The notes beneath the pieces were generated by a model. The model saw nothing but the letters and a program-made list of their open reading frames with translations, ran no database searches and was not told where the DNA came from. This document shows positions 1 through 9,915 of a stretch of DNA of 64,000 nt, piece by piece. This stretch comes from Triatoma infestans. Its lineage: Eukaryota > Arthropoda > Insecta > Hemiptera > Reduviidae. Location: NCBI GenBank assembly GCA_011037195.1, contig JAAEAF010004294.1, forward strand, positions 1 through 64,000, written 5' to 3'. Each line of letters starts with the position of its first letter. Within the stretch, counting starts at the first letter, position 1. A program made the position numbers and the translations under genes.

Positions 1-108
1 GTCAATACTTCTGTCAATAACTGTGCTCATTACTTACTACTTCTGCCACTAGGATAGTGAATTTACATGTTTCTACTCGTTATTTTGTTGGTTTTTTTCC
101 CTTAAAAA

Positions 109-530
109 ATGAATAATTGCACAAAAACTTGCGTAGCCATTATTTTGGCGTTTGGCACTACTCATAAAGTGAAACGCAAACAGTGGATGAAAGAGTGGTT
201 GAAGAAGAGAGATGAATATTCTCATTTAGTACTTTTGAAGGAAATCAGCCTCTGCGATGTTGAAGATTTCAAGAACTACTTTCGAATGGATGAACCTACC
301 TTTAACAAACTGTTACAGATGGTTGATCAATTTTTGAAAAGATAGGACAGAAATATGAGAGAAAGTATAAGTGTTAGGAAAAGATTAGCCTTAACCTGAG
401 GTACTTAGCCACAGGAAGAACTTTTGAAGACTTGAAGTTTTCAGCCATAATGTCCCCAGCAACTATCAGCAAAGCTGCAATAGAAACCTGTGAAACCTTT
501 ATATATGTCCTACAAAACTTTGAAAAAAAT
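109..530 (+). pseudogene. Harbinger-like transposase, N-terminal remnant
   Basis: The open stretch 109-345 encodes 78 residues that look like the start of a PIF/Harbinger (HARBI1-type) transposase: a basic KRKQWMKEWLKKR segment, then a DFKNYFRMDEPTF block. An in-frame TAG stops it at 343-345. The same protein continues beyond it (RNMRESISVRKRLALT), then needs a frameshift near 395 to go on as LRYLATGRTFEDLKFS and a TISKAAIETCE-like helix-turn-helix part. The catalytic DDE region is absent. In the family this protein is the DNA-binding and cleaving transposase. Here it is clearly dead. Family assignment rests on recalled motif similarity. Confidence 0.72.
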
Positions 531-822
531 GTATGATTGAAGTTTTATTATAATACAAAAATCATTCCCAAGAACCTCACTGGATCGTGTTTTGAACTGA
601 ATTGTAATAAAGGCACTGTTATAATTGACTATATAAGATGTATGTTAATCGGAAAAATAAGATTAAAAAATACAATCATCTTTAAAAAAAAGGTATGATT
701 GAAGTTTTATTTTAATATACAAATCTTTCCAAAGTACCTTTGTAAAGCTATTGTATCACTGTTGTTGAAGGTTAGTTTCAACGTTGTATAAAACTATTGA
801 ACTGAATATTAATGGAAATATT
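531..822. other. AT-rich spacer with a short direct duplication
   Basis: No gene is seen. The words gtatgattgaagttttatt at about 531 and 693 are near-identical direct copies followed by related bases, suggesting a local ~160-bp duplication or the edges of a degraded element. Confidence 0.4.
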
Positions 823-1020
823 GGCGCCGCCCCTACACGGTCAATATTATTGTCAATATCCCCTCCAGTTCTCAGTATTGATACAAGAAAATCAGAAAAT
901 CCGGATTTCATCAATATTCTTCTCAATACCGACCGTCAATACAATTTTTTCACTTTACATGGTCAATATTATTGTCAATACACTAAAGTATTCTCAATAT
1001 TATTGACCGTGTAGAGGCCA
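823..1020. mobile_element. MITE with GTCAATA-rich ends
   Basis: About 195 bp bounded by inverted ends: left cctacacggtcaatattatt near 832 and right aataatattgaccgtgtaga near 995-1015. The interior is packed with further gtcaata/tattgac words, so the ends are internally reiterated. The first bases of the window (gtcaatacttctgtcaataa) use the same word, so a related copy may end at position 1. No coding capacity. A nonautonomous DNA transposon is the best reading. I cannot fix its target duplication. Confidence 0.65.
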
Positions 1021-1175
1021 CCTAATGAAAAGGGGAAGGTTACCTTCAGAAAAGATTATTAAGTAGAATTTTCTTATGTTTAGTGATATTTAATTTATTA
1101 TTAAATTTATTTTTAAATGTTAATTTAAGAACTCTTTACTGTAATATTACTAATTTTATTAATTTCATTCAAAAG

Positions 1176-1400
1176 GAATGGATTAGCTCAGTGGTAGGGT
1201 GCTGGACTAGTAACGTGGAGGTCCCGGGTTCGAATCCAGCATGCTGCGCTTAGATTTTCTCTTCCTAGGAGCTTCGACAACTCACTGTCCGGTGATTTGA
1301 CAGTGTTGTCTTATAGCTAGATAACACTGCTTGGAAGCCGGCAGTGCACTGAGAAGGCTCCAGGGGGCACAATAACGTCAGATTTTTTGTAGAGGGTGTG
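1176..1400 (+). mobile_element. SINE A (tRNA-derived), copy 1
   Basis: The head has pol III box A (tagctcagtggtagggt) and box B (ggttcgaatcc) in tRNA spacing but no pairing acceptor stem. A body shared with the other copies follows (cttcctaggagc, gtccggtgat, ggccggcagtgcactgagaa). Other copies lie at 22010, 30345, 45835, 58690 and 59226. It is therefore a SINE, not a working tRNA gene. Confidence 0.85.
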
Positions 1401-1924
1401 ACTGGTAAAGCCTAATCCACTTCGATTCGAATGATCTACTTTAGCTTTCTTAGGTGTTGTTTGCATTAAAATGTAGTGGTCTATACAGTGTATATTGCTT
1501 GTTAGTGAATGTGTGTGTCACAGTTTGCTTCTGGGTGTGCTAAACCCATATAGTTGCATATCTCAACTAGTTCTGCAGGAGCCACGTACAATTTTGAAAA
1601 TGTTAGAAGTATCAGTGTTAAATTTGCATTACTTTGCTTATTTAGAGAAAAATTTGGTGAGAAACATTCATATTAGTTTCTGCTAGTGCAGTTATTACGA
1701 ATTCTAATTTAAAATAAAATCCTCAAATTTGGAATTTTTATTAAACGTGTATATAAATACACATACATTTTAGGTAGTGGAATTACTTTTATTTTTGTGT
1801 TTAGAGTAAATTTATTGCCTGAATGTGATGGCATTATATGGCCATCAATTTAAACCTAACTCACAGATTGAAATAAAAGTATAGGCATAAATATGTATAA
1901 TTAGGAACCTCGATAGGGAATATC
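1401..1924. other. Unassigned AT-rich stretch
   Basis: No gene or recognised repeat was seen. A 63-codon open stretch at 1495-1686 has no recognisable feature and is probably chance. Confidence 0.35.
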
Positions 1925-2640
1925 GGAATCAGGAGATAATTATCTATCCGATAGTCAGGCTGCCATTAAATCACTGAATTCTTGTATCATCAGTTCTAAA
2001 ATGGTTTGGGAATGCCTAGGTAAGCTCAATGACCTAGGCAGAAGAAACAAAGTCACCCTATGCCGGGGCATGTCCGCGTGGAAGGTAATGAGTGCCCGAC
2101 ACTCTTGCAAATTAAGGCGCTGCATCTTCTCTCTTGGGGCCAGAAGCCCTTTTGCGAAGTCAGCTACCAGCTATTCTTGGAAGAAGTCAAGAAAGAGGAG
2201 GTGGCGAAAAGTGCTCGTCTCTGGAACACTCTCCCGGGACCGAGGCAGGCCAACATCTGCCTGGGTGATTATAACAAGGAAAGGTGAAGGCCTGCATCAG
2301 TCTGAGCAAGAATAAGATCCGTATTCTTGTAAGATTTCTTACGGGGCACTGCAGACTCAGGGGACACTTGAGGAAGCTGGGTCTAGAAGATGGTGGCACA
2401 TGCAGATTCTGTGGGGAGATGGAAGAAACTCCAATACATCTCCTCACCGACTGCGATGCCGTCATCCAAAGAAGATTCAAGAGCCTAGGTTGTTACTAGG
2501 TTGGCGAGGGGAAAATACCCACCCTAGAACCTTCCAGGATCTTGGGATTCCTTAGGGATCTCAACCTGAAGGGGGTGCTGTAGACGGCATCAGAAGGAAG
2601 TACAATAAATAGATCACTTGTGGTCGCAGTACTAAAACCT
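1925..2640 (+). pseudogene. I-like non-LTR retrotransposon: RNase H and C-terminal zinc knuckle
   Basis: Reading across frameshifts, an RNase H part (DSQAAIK-like at about 1950, then KMVWECLGKLNDLGRRNKVT) is followed by a disrupted PGH segment. A C-terminal part at 2284-2499 carries FLTGHCRLRGHL and a Cys-X2-Cys...His...Cys knuckle (CRFCGEMEETPIHLLTDC). This order is typical of RNase H-bearing I-like non-LTR elements. The family would nick DNA and reverse transcribe its own RNA; only the 3' end survives here. Relatives of this subfamily lie at 25986, 34600, 44162 and 50670. Confidence 0.8.
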
Positions 2641-2679
2641 TCAAAAAAACAAAAAAATGTATAATTTAAGAAAAAAATC

Positions 2680-2890
2680 GCGAAAAACTGTTATCATTAT
2701 CGTCACATTTCCGATACCGAACGAGAATTCTTTTGTCTTTGTTGCGATGGTGGTAATCTAAACCGAAATTGAGCTTACTACGGCGATTTTTCACTTTTTG
2801 AAGTAGTTCATTCTTAGGTACACAGACACGGAAATCCATACCATTCGGTAAAAGTATGATTTTGTTAATCAGGGGACTTCAAAACATGTA
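2680..2890 (-). repeat. Rep1 fragment
   Basis: Diverged reverse-strand piece of the Rep1 repeat: it carries the aaaatcgcgaaaaactg, caggggacttcaaaac and atttcctgtgaaa words seen in fuller copies such as 3429-4466. Confidence 0.6.
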
Positions 2891-2949
2891 TTTCCTGTGA
2901 AAGCGTAACGCAAAATTTCCTGTCAGAACAGTAAAGGAAAGTTCCAGTG

Positions 2950-3298
2950 AGACATAGTTCCAATTTGGACTTTCAGGAGGCACCTCTACTTAATGAGGCT
3001 CATTATAGACCCCTTTTGTAGAGCTATGAGACAGAGGAAGAAACACCCATAACGAACTCATAAACAGGTTGCTTGGATTGTGAGAACATTAAGTTCAGGG
3101 CCTTTGGTTAGAACGGGATGTCTCTGAAAGAGCTTAGGCTATTTCCCTTTACGTTTAGGTCCAATTTGTTCGGACGGCGGTGAATCTTAGATGGGTTAGA
3201 CACGGGTCTGGTTTTTTTTTATTCTAGCTATGTGGGTTCAGTGGGGCGTTGGATAGCGCCGAGTTTTGGTCTCTCCTCATAGAGGAATAATAATAATA
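2950..3298 (+). pseudogene. I-like non-LTR element 3' end (subfamily of 13413 and 39865)
   Basis: Degraded knuckle-coding DNA (agacagaggaagaaacaccc) is followed by the same 3' untranslated end as at 40500-40630: ggtgaatcttagatgg, a ggttcagtggggc/ggatagcgc block, and an (aataat)n tail at 3287-3298. Only the terminal ~350 bp is present and it holds stops in all frames. Confidence 0.75.
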
Positions 3299-3428
3299 AG
3301 TTCCAATTTCTTCACAGATTTTTTTCATGGATAATACAAACCTTTACTTTAAACTGGTGTAGATAAACGTTATTTCTTTATATGGATAAAAATTCAATAA
3401 CATTTCATTAACTACATCCAATATATAC

Positions 3429-4466
3429 TGAAAAAAAATCTGGTGTGAAACACTCACACAACTTTCTCTTACTCCAGTTCTCAAAATTATAATTGACAAC
3501 TGTTATAATTAGTGTACCATATTCCATGAAATTCGTCGAAAACTGAAAAACTGTTCAGTAACAGCGCACTTCCGGTTTACTAATTTTCTTGAAATTTGGA
3601 ATTTTAGCAATCTATTTATTTCTAATTAATTTTGTTTGGATGATAGAATTGTATAATCAACTATGATAGCATTTTAAAGAAAAACATAACCCCACCTCTT
3701 ACCTAAAAGTGCCTTTAAATGAATGTTCCTAGAGAAATGTTACGAATAAAAGTTGTTGATTTTTGTATCCGTAGTTTATATAATAAGTTTCATGAAAATC
3801 ATTGGAGCCATTTTTGAGGAAATCGCGAAAAAGTGAAAAAAAAAAAAAAAAAGAAAAAAAAATTAGTAGTAAAGTGGTAAAGTAAACGCACTTCCGGTTA
3901 TGCGATTTATTTCAAACTTGGAATTTCAACAATATATTTAATTCTAATTAACATTATTTAGATGAGCCGAATTGTCCAATAAACTGAAATAGCACTTTAG
4001 ATGAAAACCTAACCCCACCCCTCCCCTATAAAGTGCCCTCAAATGAATTTTCCCAGAGAAATATTACGAATAAAAGTTGTAGCTCTTTGTATGTGTTGTT
4101 GATTTATCAAGTTTGAAGAAAATCGTTGAAGCCATTTTTGAGAAAATCGCAAAAAAGTAAAAAAAAAAAAAAAATCAACTAGTAAAGTGGTACTTCCGGT
4201 TGTGGAATTTTGACAGCTAATGTACTGTCAGATCTCATGGTGATTCCTAAACGGAATATCAAGTTTGAACTTTCTACGATTTTTCGTTTTTGAGCTATGC
4301 TGTTCACATACATAGATACACACACACACATCCACACAGACCCTGTGCTAAAAACCACTTTTTTGGACTCAGGGGACCTCAAAACGGATATTTCCGGTGA
4401 AAACTCGATATCGAAAATTTGACACGATTACAATACTTTCTCTTACTAGGAGTGAGAGAAAGTAAA
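3429..4466 (-). repeat. Rep1 repeat, near-complete copy
   Basis: On the reverse strand this copy runs from a terminal palindrome (4436-4462, ctttctcttact / agtgagagaaag around a 3-base centre) through a leader (cggaaatatccgttttgagg) into two diverged tandem monomers of about 310 bp (roughly 4190-3885 and 3880-3569). It ends in a hairpin (3443-3459, gtgtgaaacactcacac, 6-bp stem) next to an A/T run. The 14-bp word aactttctcttact at 3460-3473 is an inverted copy of the palindromic end. No protein is encoded. Other copies lie throughout the window. Confidence 0.8.
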
Positions 4467-4680
4467 AATGAAAAATTGCTGTAAAATATTAAGCACTGAC
4501 AATCAATTTAAAAATAAAAAAAATCGATTGAAAATATTATACAGTAATTATGTAAAATACGTATATACATACCTACACAATATAAAAGTAGGTAGGTAGA
4601 ATGATTTATACTTATACTTTATGTTTATACTTTTAAGTTTAATGTAGTATGATTATGATTACACTTTTAAGTTTATTAAT
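4467..4680. other. AT-rich spacer
   Basis: Low-complexity AT-rich DNA with repeated tatacttttaagttt words. No gene seen. Confidence 0.35.
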
Positions 4681-4816
4681 TTCTCTTGAGAAAGTATTGC
4701 TATCGTGACAAATGATCGTAATTGAGTTTTCGCCGGAAATCCATGTTTTGAGGTCTCCTCAAAAGTTCGAAAAAGTGTTTTTAAGTCCATGCTCATAACC
4801 ACTACACTGTAGTGGG
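4681..4816. repeat. Rep1 leader fragment joined to a SINE B head fragment
   Basis: Bases 4681-4780 are a forward Rep1 leader (gagaaagtattgctatcg, gttttgaggtctcctcaa). It is followed at 4781-4812 by the reverse complement of the SINE B head (agtccatgctcataaccac). The junction shows a SINE that inserted in, or was broken within, Rep1. Confidence 0.6.
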
Positions 4817-4829
4817 ATCAGATGTCTTG

Positions 4830-5221
4830 GTGAGGGTTATGATGTGATGAATAGTTTGGTCGTTAGTTAGAGATTTTACAGAGTTGTTACTCGGAATATG
4901 AATTACTAATTTACAAAAATAGATATATATATTATATTTTAACAATAATTTAAACGTTTGAAAAGATAAACTACAATTAATTTAAAATGATTTAAATTGT
5001 AACTAGAATGCACAACTATAATGATGATATATAAATATATGTTTAAATACTTAGATAGGGACGCGCTCCGATGTATGAATTATGTCACTGGTAGAATCTT
5101 GATGTTACGCTGATAAAATACTGAAGAATAATCATCTCCCACTTCCTGTAGAGAGACGTTATATTGCCATCACTCACACATTGACAAGTCTGTAATTACG
5201 GGTCACACTAAAACATCTCTT
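4830..5221. other. Unassigned spacer
   Basis: No gene or known repeat recognised. Confidence 0.3.
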
Positions 5222-5430
5222 TGCCGTGTGTTGACCCTAGGTCTTGAATAGGTCTGGCAACAGGTGTTGGCGGTTATCAAAAGACTGTATCCAGGTGGTC
5301 GGTCTTTTGAGTGTTTGTTTATTGCCGTGTGTTGACCCTAGGTCTTGAATAGGTCGGCGAACAGGTGTGGCAACAGGTGATGGTAATTATCAAAGGACTG
5401 TAGCCAGGTGGTCGGTCTTTTGAGTGATTT
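5222..5430. repeat. Tandem duplication, two ~105-bp units
   Basis: The block from tgccgtgtgttgaccctagg to ggtggtcggtcttttgagtg appears at about 5222-5313 and again at about 5322-5426. The second unit is slightly longer because aacaggtg is repeated inside it. The following 150 bases reuse tgacc and ggtc words. No coding meaning is apparent. Confidence 0.75.
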
Positions 5431-5730
5431 GTTGATTTTTGTATATTGGCCAGGCGGCTTCTGTGTACTGACCGTGTAATGACCCTTTTGAAGCAGTGTG
5501 TCTTTGGCGGTTTCTGTCCTTGGCGGTCCCTTTGACCGTGCACTGACCGCGGCTCTTGACCTGAATAATAGAGCGACCGGCTGGCACCACTAGTTATAAT
5601 TTTGTATAATTAAAAATTATATATTTTCCTTGTGTTATCACCCCTTCTTGTTATCACATTACAACACCAACACCCGCCTCCCCATTGATATTATAGAAAA
5701 ACGGGTGACCGTGCGAGGAAAACCATTGGA

Positions 5731-6299
5731 ATGTTGAATCCTACCTTATGCAGCAGCAATATCCAAATGAAGACCAAGCATCTAATATACGACTTAATAG
5801 TCCAGAGCAAAGTGCTCTACGCTGTGGAGACCTGGACTATTAGCAAGAAACTGCAGCAAAAAAATAGCTGCGACAGAAATGGATTTCTGAGACGGACAGC
5901 CAGGAAATCTCGTATTGAAAGAAGAAGAAATTCCGAAATAAGAAGAATTGCAGAAAGAGAAAAATCAGGTGCGCTAGAAGAGATCGATCGCAGAAAACTG
6001 GCTTGGTTCGGCCATCTGAAGAGAATGCCCAAAGCAGTGCTAGAATGGAACCCACCAGGCCAACGGAAAAGAGGCAGACCCAGAAATAACTGGAGGATTG
6101 GAGTGGAAGAGGTGATGGCTGGGAAGAGACTCTGCGAAGAGGATGCAATGGATACGGACAAATGGAGGCGCAATATTGATGTATGAGTGGTCTGTATAGT
6201 CGTAGGACAGAAAGTAAATGGGAGAACACATATAGTTGAAGCATTTGGTCTGAGGGACCCTCATATTTGAGGAAAACCTCCATAAAAAAAAAAAAAAAA
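5731..6299 (+). pseudogene. Non-LTR retrotransposon C-terminus with poly(A) tail
   Basis: A 151-codon open stretch (5731-6186) matches the C-terminal end of insect endonuclease/reverse-transcriptase polyproteins: SKVLYAVETWTISKK, FLRRTARKSRIERRR, KLAWFGHLKRMPK, PPGQRKRGRPRNNW. It lacks the endonuclease and the catalytic FADD domain, so it is a 5'-truncated copy. A 3' untranslated part of about 95 bp ends in a run of about 16 A at 6283-6298, marking a real poly(A)-primed insertion. The reading frame is unusually clean, so the insertion may be fairly young. Confidence 0.85.
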
Positions 6300-6308
6300 T
6301 TATATATA

Positions 6309-6871
6309 GGGTAAAGCTAGGAGAGATGACAGGGGTAGGAGAAAAGACGCAGGCTTTGCTTCTTTTGTTTGCCACCATGTGGCGTCATGGAAGTTAGTCG
6401 AACGGTAGAGAGATTAGAAGCTAACATATTGCAAAATTCTTCAGTTATTTTGTATGTTCTTCTGTGTTCTACGAACATTTATACGCATCCGTTATATCTG
6501 GGTGAATACCTAAATTTTCATAAATGCTTAGTAATTTTTTTTTGAAAGATTTCCTGATGTCGTTAAAGTTTAACTCGTAGACATAATGTTTACCAAGTTT
6601 CATGTCGATCAACCATATTACCTTCACAGAAGAGAGGGCTCCTACCTATGTGTGTCATCTAGCCTACCATAGTAGGAGAGACAGCCAAAGTAGTGTATTT
6701 GTATTTTGTATTTGGAATAAATGAGAATGTCTTTATTTTGAAAAATAACATCTTTTTTGTAGATAATAGTAGTTGACATAATATGTTTTATAAGCATTAC
6801 CTGTAATGTATCTCCTACATTTGATACAGGGCATAACTTTGAATTGTGCGTCATCTCTCCTAGCTTTACCC
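6309..6871. mobile_element. 563-bp MITE with perfect 22-bp terminal inverted repeats
   Basis: The ends are exact inverted copies: gggtaaagctaggagagatg plus ac at 6309-6330, mirrored at 6850-6871. Both flanks are TATATATA, consistent with a TA target duplication of Tc1/mariner type. It sits immediately after the poly(A) tail of the retrotransposon at 5731-6299. No transposase is encoded; an 85-codon reverse-strand stretch inside has no recognisable motif. Confidence 0.85.
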
Positions 6872-6879
6872 TATATATA

Positions 6880-7345
6880 TTATTTATACCTATTAGCATT
6901 TAACTTTACATTCACTATACTCTTACGAATACACTATAGATCAATGATGACATTTCTATAAAATATGTTTATATTATTATTATTATTATTAAATATGTGC
7001 ATACAATAACCTTATCAAATATAATAATATTCATTCAAAAATGTATTTATTAATAATTCGTTTTAAATCACGATTCTTTTACGAGTACATAGAAGAAATG
7101 TATTTAAAAAAAAAAATGATTCTTTAATTCAGAAACATTTTAAAAGCATTACACTTCTAGAAATAAAGGCGTGGTTAGGTAAATGTGTATTGTGCAAATA
7201 TTGCGTTTGTAAGTATTATCCCTAATAGTTATTGCAATTTTTCTTTAGAACTGCATTATTTAAAACTGATTGTTACCACTTATATTATAAAGTTATAAAA
7301 TAAATTACTAAATTTATTGTTAAGTTAAAGAGAACCTGCTGTGAT
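6880..7345. other. AT-rich spacer
   Basis: Contains a short (TTA)n run near 6975-6990. No gene seen. Confidence 0.4.
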
Positions 7346-7349
7346 ACAG

Positions 7350-7985
7350 TTCTTACTTTTTATTTATTTATTTATTTATATTCATATACACGGGCGGAGC
7401 CCAATAACTAAAAAATTACAAATTTGAGTACAAAATATTAATTACACAGTTATTGTCCAACTTATACTAACTACAGTAATAATAATGATAATAAAACATA
7501 TATACAAAATGTTCAAAACACTATACAAGATAATAGAAACTTGATAAAACTACATATGTACAAGAATATAGTAGAATACATAAAAATGCCAAAAATATTT
7601 ATTTCAAATACATAGAAGGAACTATAAGTATTATTTATGTGAACATTCACTTCTTATTATGCGACCATGGCTGTGGAGGAGAAATGTAAGAAGAGCAGAC
7701 TTAATGCTATGAGAGGAAGAATGAAAAATGTCCAGATAAGGGAACTGTTGAATGATATTATTGGTAATTCTACTTAGTCGATTAAGACCAGAATGTAGGA
7801 GATAATTATAGGAGAGATGAGGTACAAAGAAAGTAGAAGGAAATCTATGGTTATGAAGAGGTATACGAAAGTTCAGCTGGGAAAGTAATAAAGAACAGTC
7901 AATATGATTATTAAGTAGTTTGAAGATAAACATAAAGTCAAGATATGTACGGCGTGATTCTAAAGAAGGTAGATTTGTAAGCTCT
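7350..7985 (-). pseudogene. Non-LTR retrotransposon C-terminus with (TAAA)n tail
   Basis: The 100-codon reverse-strand stretch 7933-7631 reads like the C-terminal end of a CR1/Jockey-group reverse transcriptase: CSLLLSQLNFRIPLHNHR, then FVPHLSYNYLLHSGLNRLSR. Downstream on that strand is an untranslated part containing gggctccgcccgtgtatatg and a terminal (TAAA)n tract at 7357-7376. It is 5'-truncated with no catalytic domain. The fragment at 33470-34405 has the same build and a related tail. Confidence 0.78.
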
Positions 7986-8120
7986 TGTAGAGTACTTTCA
8001 CTTACTTACTCCTAGTAAAAGGAAGTCTTCTAACACCTAGATAATATCAATATATATTAGAAGTATTGATAGAATTCCAAATTTAAAAAATATTCGGTTA
8101 ACCTGCAGTGCAACTTAACA
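7986..8120. other. Rep1-like scraps
   Basis: Words such as ttacttactcctagtaaaag and atatattagaagtattgata match Rep1 leader and monomer parts, but the copy is too decayed to bound. Confidence 0.4.
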
Positions 8121-8129
8121 GAATAAATT

Positions 8130-8715
8130 TTTAAGTTTTTTTTGGACGCAGAACTGCACCCATAAACCCATTACGCAGAACCCTCAAAACATTCCACCTA
8201 ACACGAATACTGAACCTTCCATTTACCACTCGCTCACCTTCATTGGTCCTATTTCCAATAGAATCAATAACGTCCTCAAAAACTTTATCCCCAACCTTCG
8301 AACAGGCTTCTCTCCCACCAACAAACTAAATAAAATCTTCTCAAACCTTAAACAACCTATTGAAAAAAATCTAACAAAACATATACGGTATACAAACTTC
8401 AATGTATTACAACCCAACTGCAACGCTTGCTACATAGGTGAATCCAAACAGTTTTTACAAACAAAAAAAGACTCAGACAACACGAACTAGATATTATTAA
8501 AGAAAAAAATTGACAGCACTGCTCTCTCCAAACATGTTCTGACTTTTAATCATGCCATCGATTTCAATAACCCTTCCATTTTAACCACTTATCCCAACCA
8601 TTCAAAACGTCTTCTATTCGAAACCTTACAAATTCACTTTCTTCCGAATTCTATCAATTTTAAAAAAGGCAAAGAAATCATAACTTCAACTTACAACAAT
8701 ATTTTTCTAAACCTA
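8130..8715 (+). pseudogene. Penelope-like element: linker and GIY-YIG endonuclease remnant (copy P1)
   Basis: A forward frame with few breaks reads FIGPISNRINNVLKNFIP, FSPTNKLNKIFSNLKQPI, then CNACYIGESKQ at 8419-8450. After a break come RQHELDI-like and DSTALSKHVLT blocks. This is the end of a Penelope-like (PLE) polyprotein, where a reverse transcriptase is followed by a GIY-YIG endonuclease with the characteristic CX2CYIG entry. The RT domain is missing. Stops follow at the tact of ctagatatt (about 8489) and elsewhere. Compare copy P3 at 48347-48802, which is more intact. Confidence 0.82.
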
Positions 8716-8752
8716 AAAAAAAAATTTGACACGATTACAATACTTCCTCTTA

Positions 8753-8825
8753 CTAGGAGTAAGAGAAAGTAAAAAGATACTCGCCAGTAATTTGTTCTTC
8801 CAAATTTGAAATTCCGCGCCTCACT
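8753..8825. repeat. Left copy of a 73-bp direct repeat (probable target duplication)
   Basis: Starts at ctaggagtaagagaaagt and ends at ccgcgcctcact. It is repeated with one extra base at 9349-9422. The first part is a Rep1 end. The two copies exactly flank the poly(T)-started retrotransposon at 8826-9348. Confidence 0.8.
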
Positions 8826-9348
8826 TTTTTTTTTTTTTTTTTAATTTATTTATTGTAATTCAGTACCAACACAAAATGTGTTTTGCCTGTAATGCTGTTG
8901 TCTGTATGATAATGTACTGACGTGTAGAACGTGTGCAGGTACCCCATCCAATGATGGCCCTGTTGGAGTGATTTGTTTATGGAGTGAATAAATGAAATGT
9001 GAAGTGAAATGAATGTATGGGTGTGAATGTAATTATGCTAGTTCATAATGTCGTTCAGTGAGGTCTGTCAGTCAGTATGAAGTTTGTCTACGGTGGATGT
9101 AACAAGTCCTGTGGCCATCTCCGTTTTAGTCTTCTTCCTGGAACTAGAGTTGTTTGTAAATTGTTGATTAGAAGATTTTTATGACTGTTCAGTTTGACAT
9201 GATACTTAGTGTACAGTCGATGTGCTGCTTGTTGTACTGTTTCAGTGTTTGTGTCTTTATGTATTGTTTCGTTTGTAACATAGAAAGGAGATGAAAGTAT
9301 AGTCCGCAGTGTGCGAGATTGGAATGTCTGAATTTTTTTCAAATGTGT
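8826..9348 (-). pseudogene. 5'-truncated Jockey-like retrotransposon inside a 73-bp duplication
   Basis: Begins with a T run of about 18 at 8825-8842 (a poly(A) tail on the reverse strand). Its reverse strand encodes a Jockey RT C-terminus at 9342-9088: FQSRTLRTILSSPFYVTN, IHKDTNTETV, then PGRRLKRRWPQDL. It is only ~520 bp long, 5'-truncated by reverse transcription. The open stretch is uninterrupted for 84 codons. The flanks are direct repeats of 73-74 bp. Confidence 0.85.
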
Positions 9349-9422
9349 CTAGGAGTAAGAGAAAGTAAAAAGATACTCGCCAGTAATTTGTTCTTCCAAA
9401 TTTGAAATTGCCGCGCCTCACT
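9349..9422. repeat. Right copy of the 73-bp direct repeat
   Basis: Matches 8753-8825 apart from one inserted g before ccgcgcctcact. Confidence 0.8.
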
Positions 9423-9587
9423 ACAAACATTTTTCTTATCCCTCCCACCTTTTAACAGCTTTTTTAAATTTAAAAAAAATATCAATATAACCAATATTTA
9501 TGTTTGACCGTTGTTAATTAAACAAGGTAAAAAATTAGTTGGCTGGGTCTAAAGAAGAAATTTTTTATTTTTAAAAAAAAGTTTATT

Positions 9588-9620
9588 CTACGTTTCGGAC
9601 ATCTTTGGTGTCCTTCTCAG
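9588..9620 (-). ncRNA. Hammerhead-like core, family A, copy 1 (mutated)
   Basis: On the minus strand: CTGAGAA, a hairpin with GGACA/TGTCC arms, then GAAACGTAG. The hammerhead consensus is CUGANGA - helix II - GAAA. Here the sixth core base is A instead of G, so this copy is probably inactive. Confidence 0.55.
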
Positions 9621-9700
9621 GACAAAACTACAACACAAAAAATATGAATATCAAGAAAATTGTATGATGAAATTAAAACATATAACAATTAAACAATATT

Positions 9701-9915
9701 TTTTTTTTTTACTCCCAATAGTACCCCTATTAGGAGGAAGTTTGTTATATTTAGAATATGCTCCATTTAAAATAACGTATCATAAGAAAGTAAATAGATT
9801 AACACACAAAAAATAAATAAATAAAAATGTAGATAAGATACACAATTAATTGTTGATTACAGCAAAAGTGGATATTCACATGGTTATTTACAGTTTTGAA
9901 ACTAGGCTACTATTT
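9701..9915 (-). mobile_element. Short poly(A) retro-insertion in the Penelope copy
   Basis: About 215 bp starting with a T run on the plus strand (poly(A) on the minus strand), preceded by tactattgggagt in that sense. It is flanked by aacaatatt at 9692-9700 and again at 9916-9924. The paralogous Penelope copy has a single uninterrupted aacaatatt near 48177-48185, an empty site. Source unknown: perhaps a truncated LINE 3' end or an mRNA fragment. Confidence 0.78.

Noticed and set aside
823..1020. Regular gtcaata repeats as a CRISPR-like or satellite array
   Set aside because: Spacing is irregular, there are no spacers, and the outer copies form transposon terminal inverted repeats; eukaryotic context.
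1176..1240. Possible tRNA gene (boxes A and B present); likewise the SINE B heads
   Set aside because: No acceptor stem pairing, and the same head with the same long tail is repeated at several loci, so these are SINEs.
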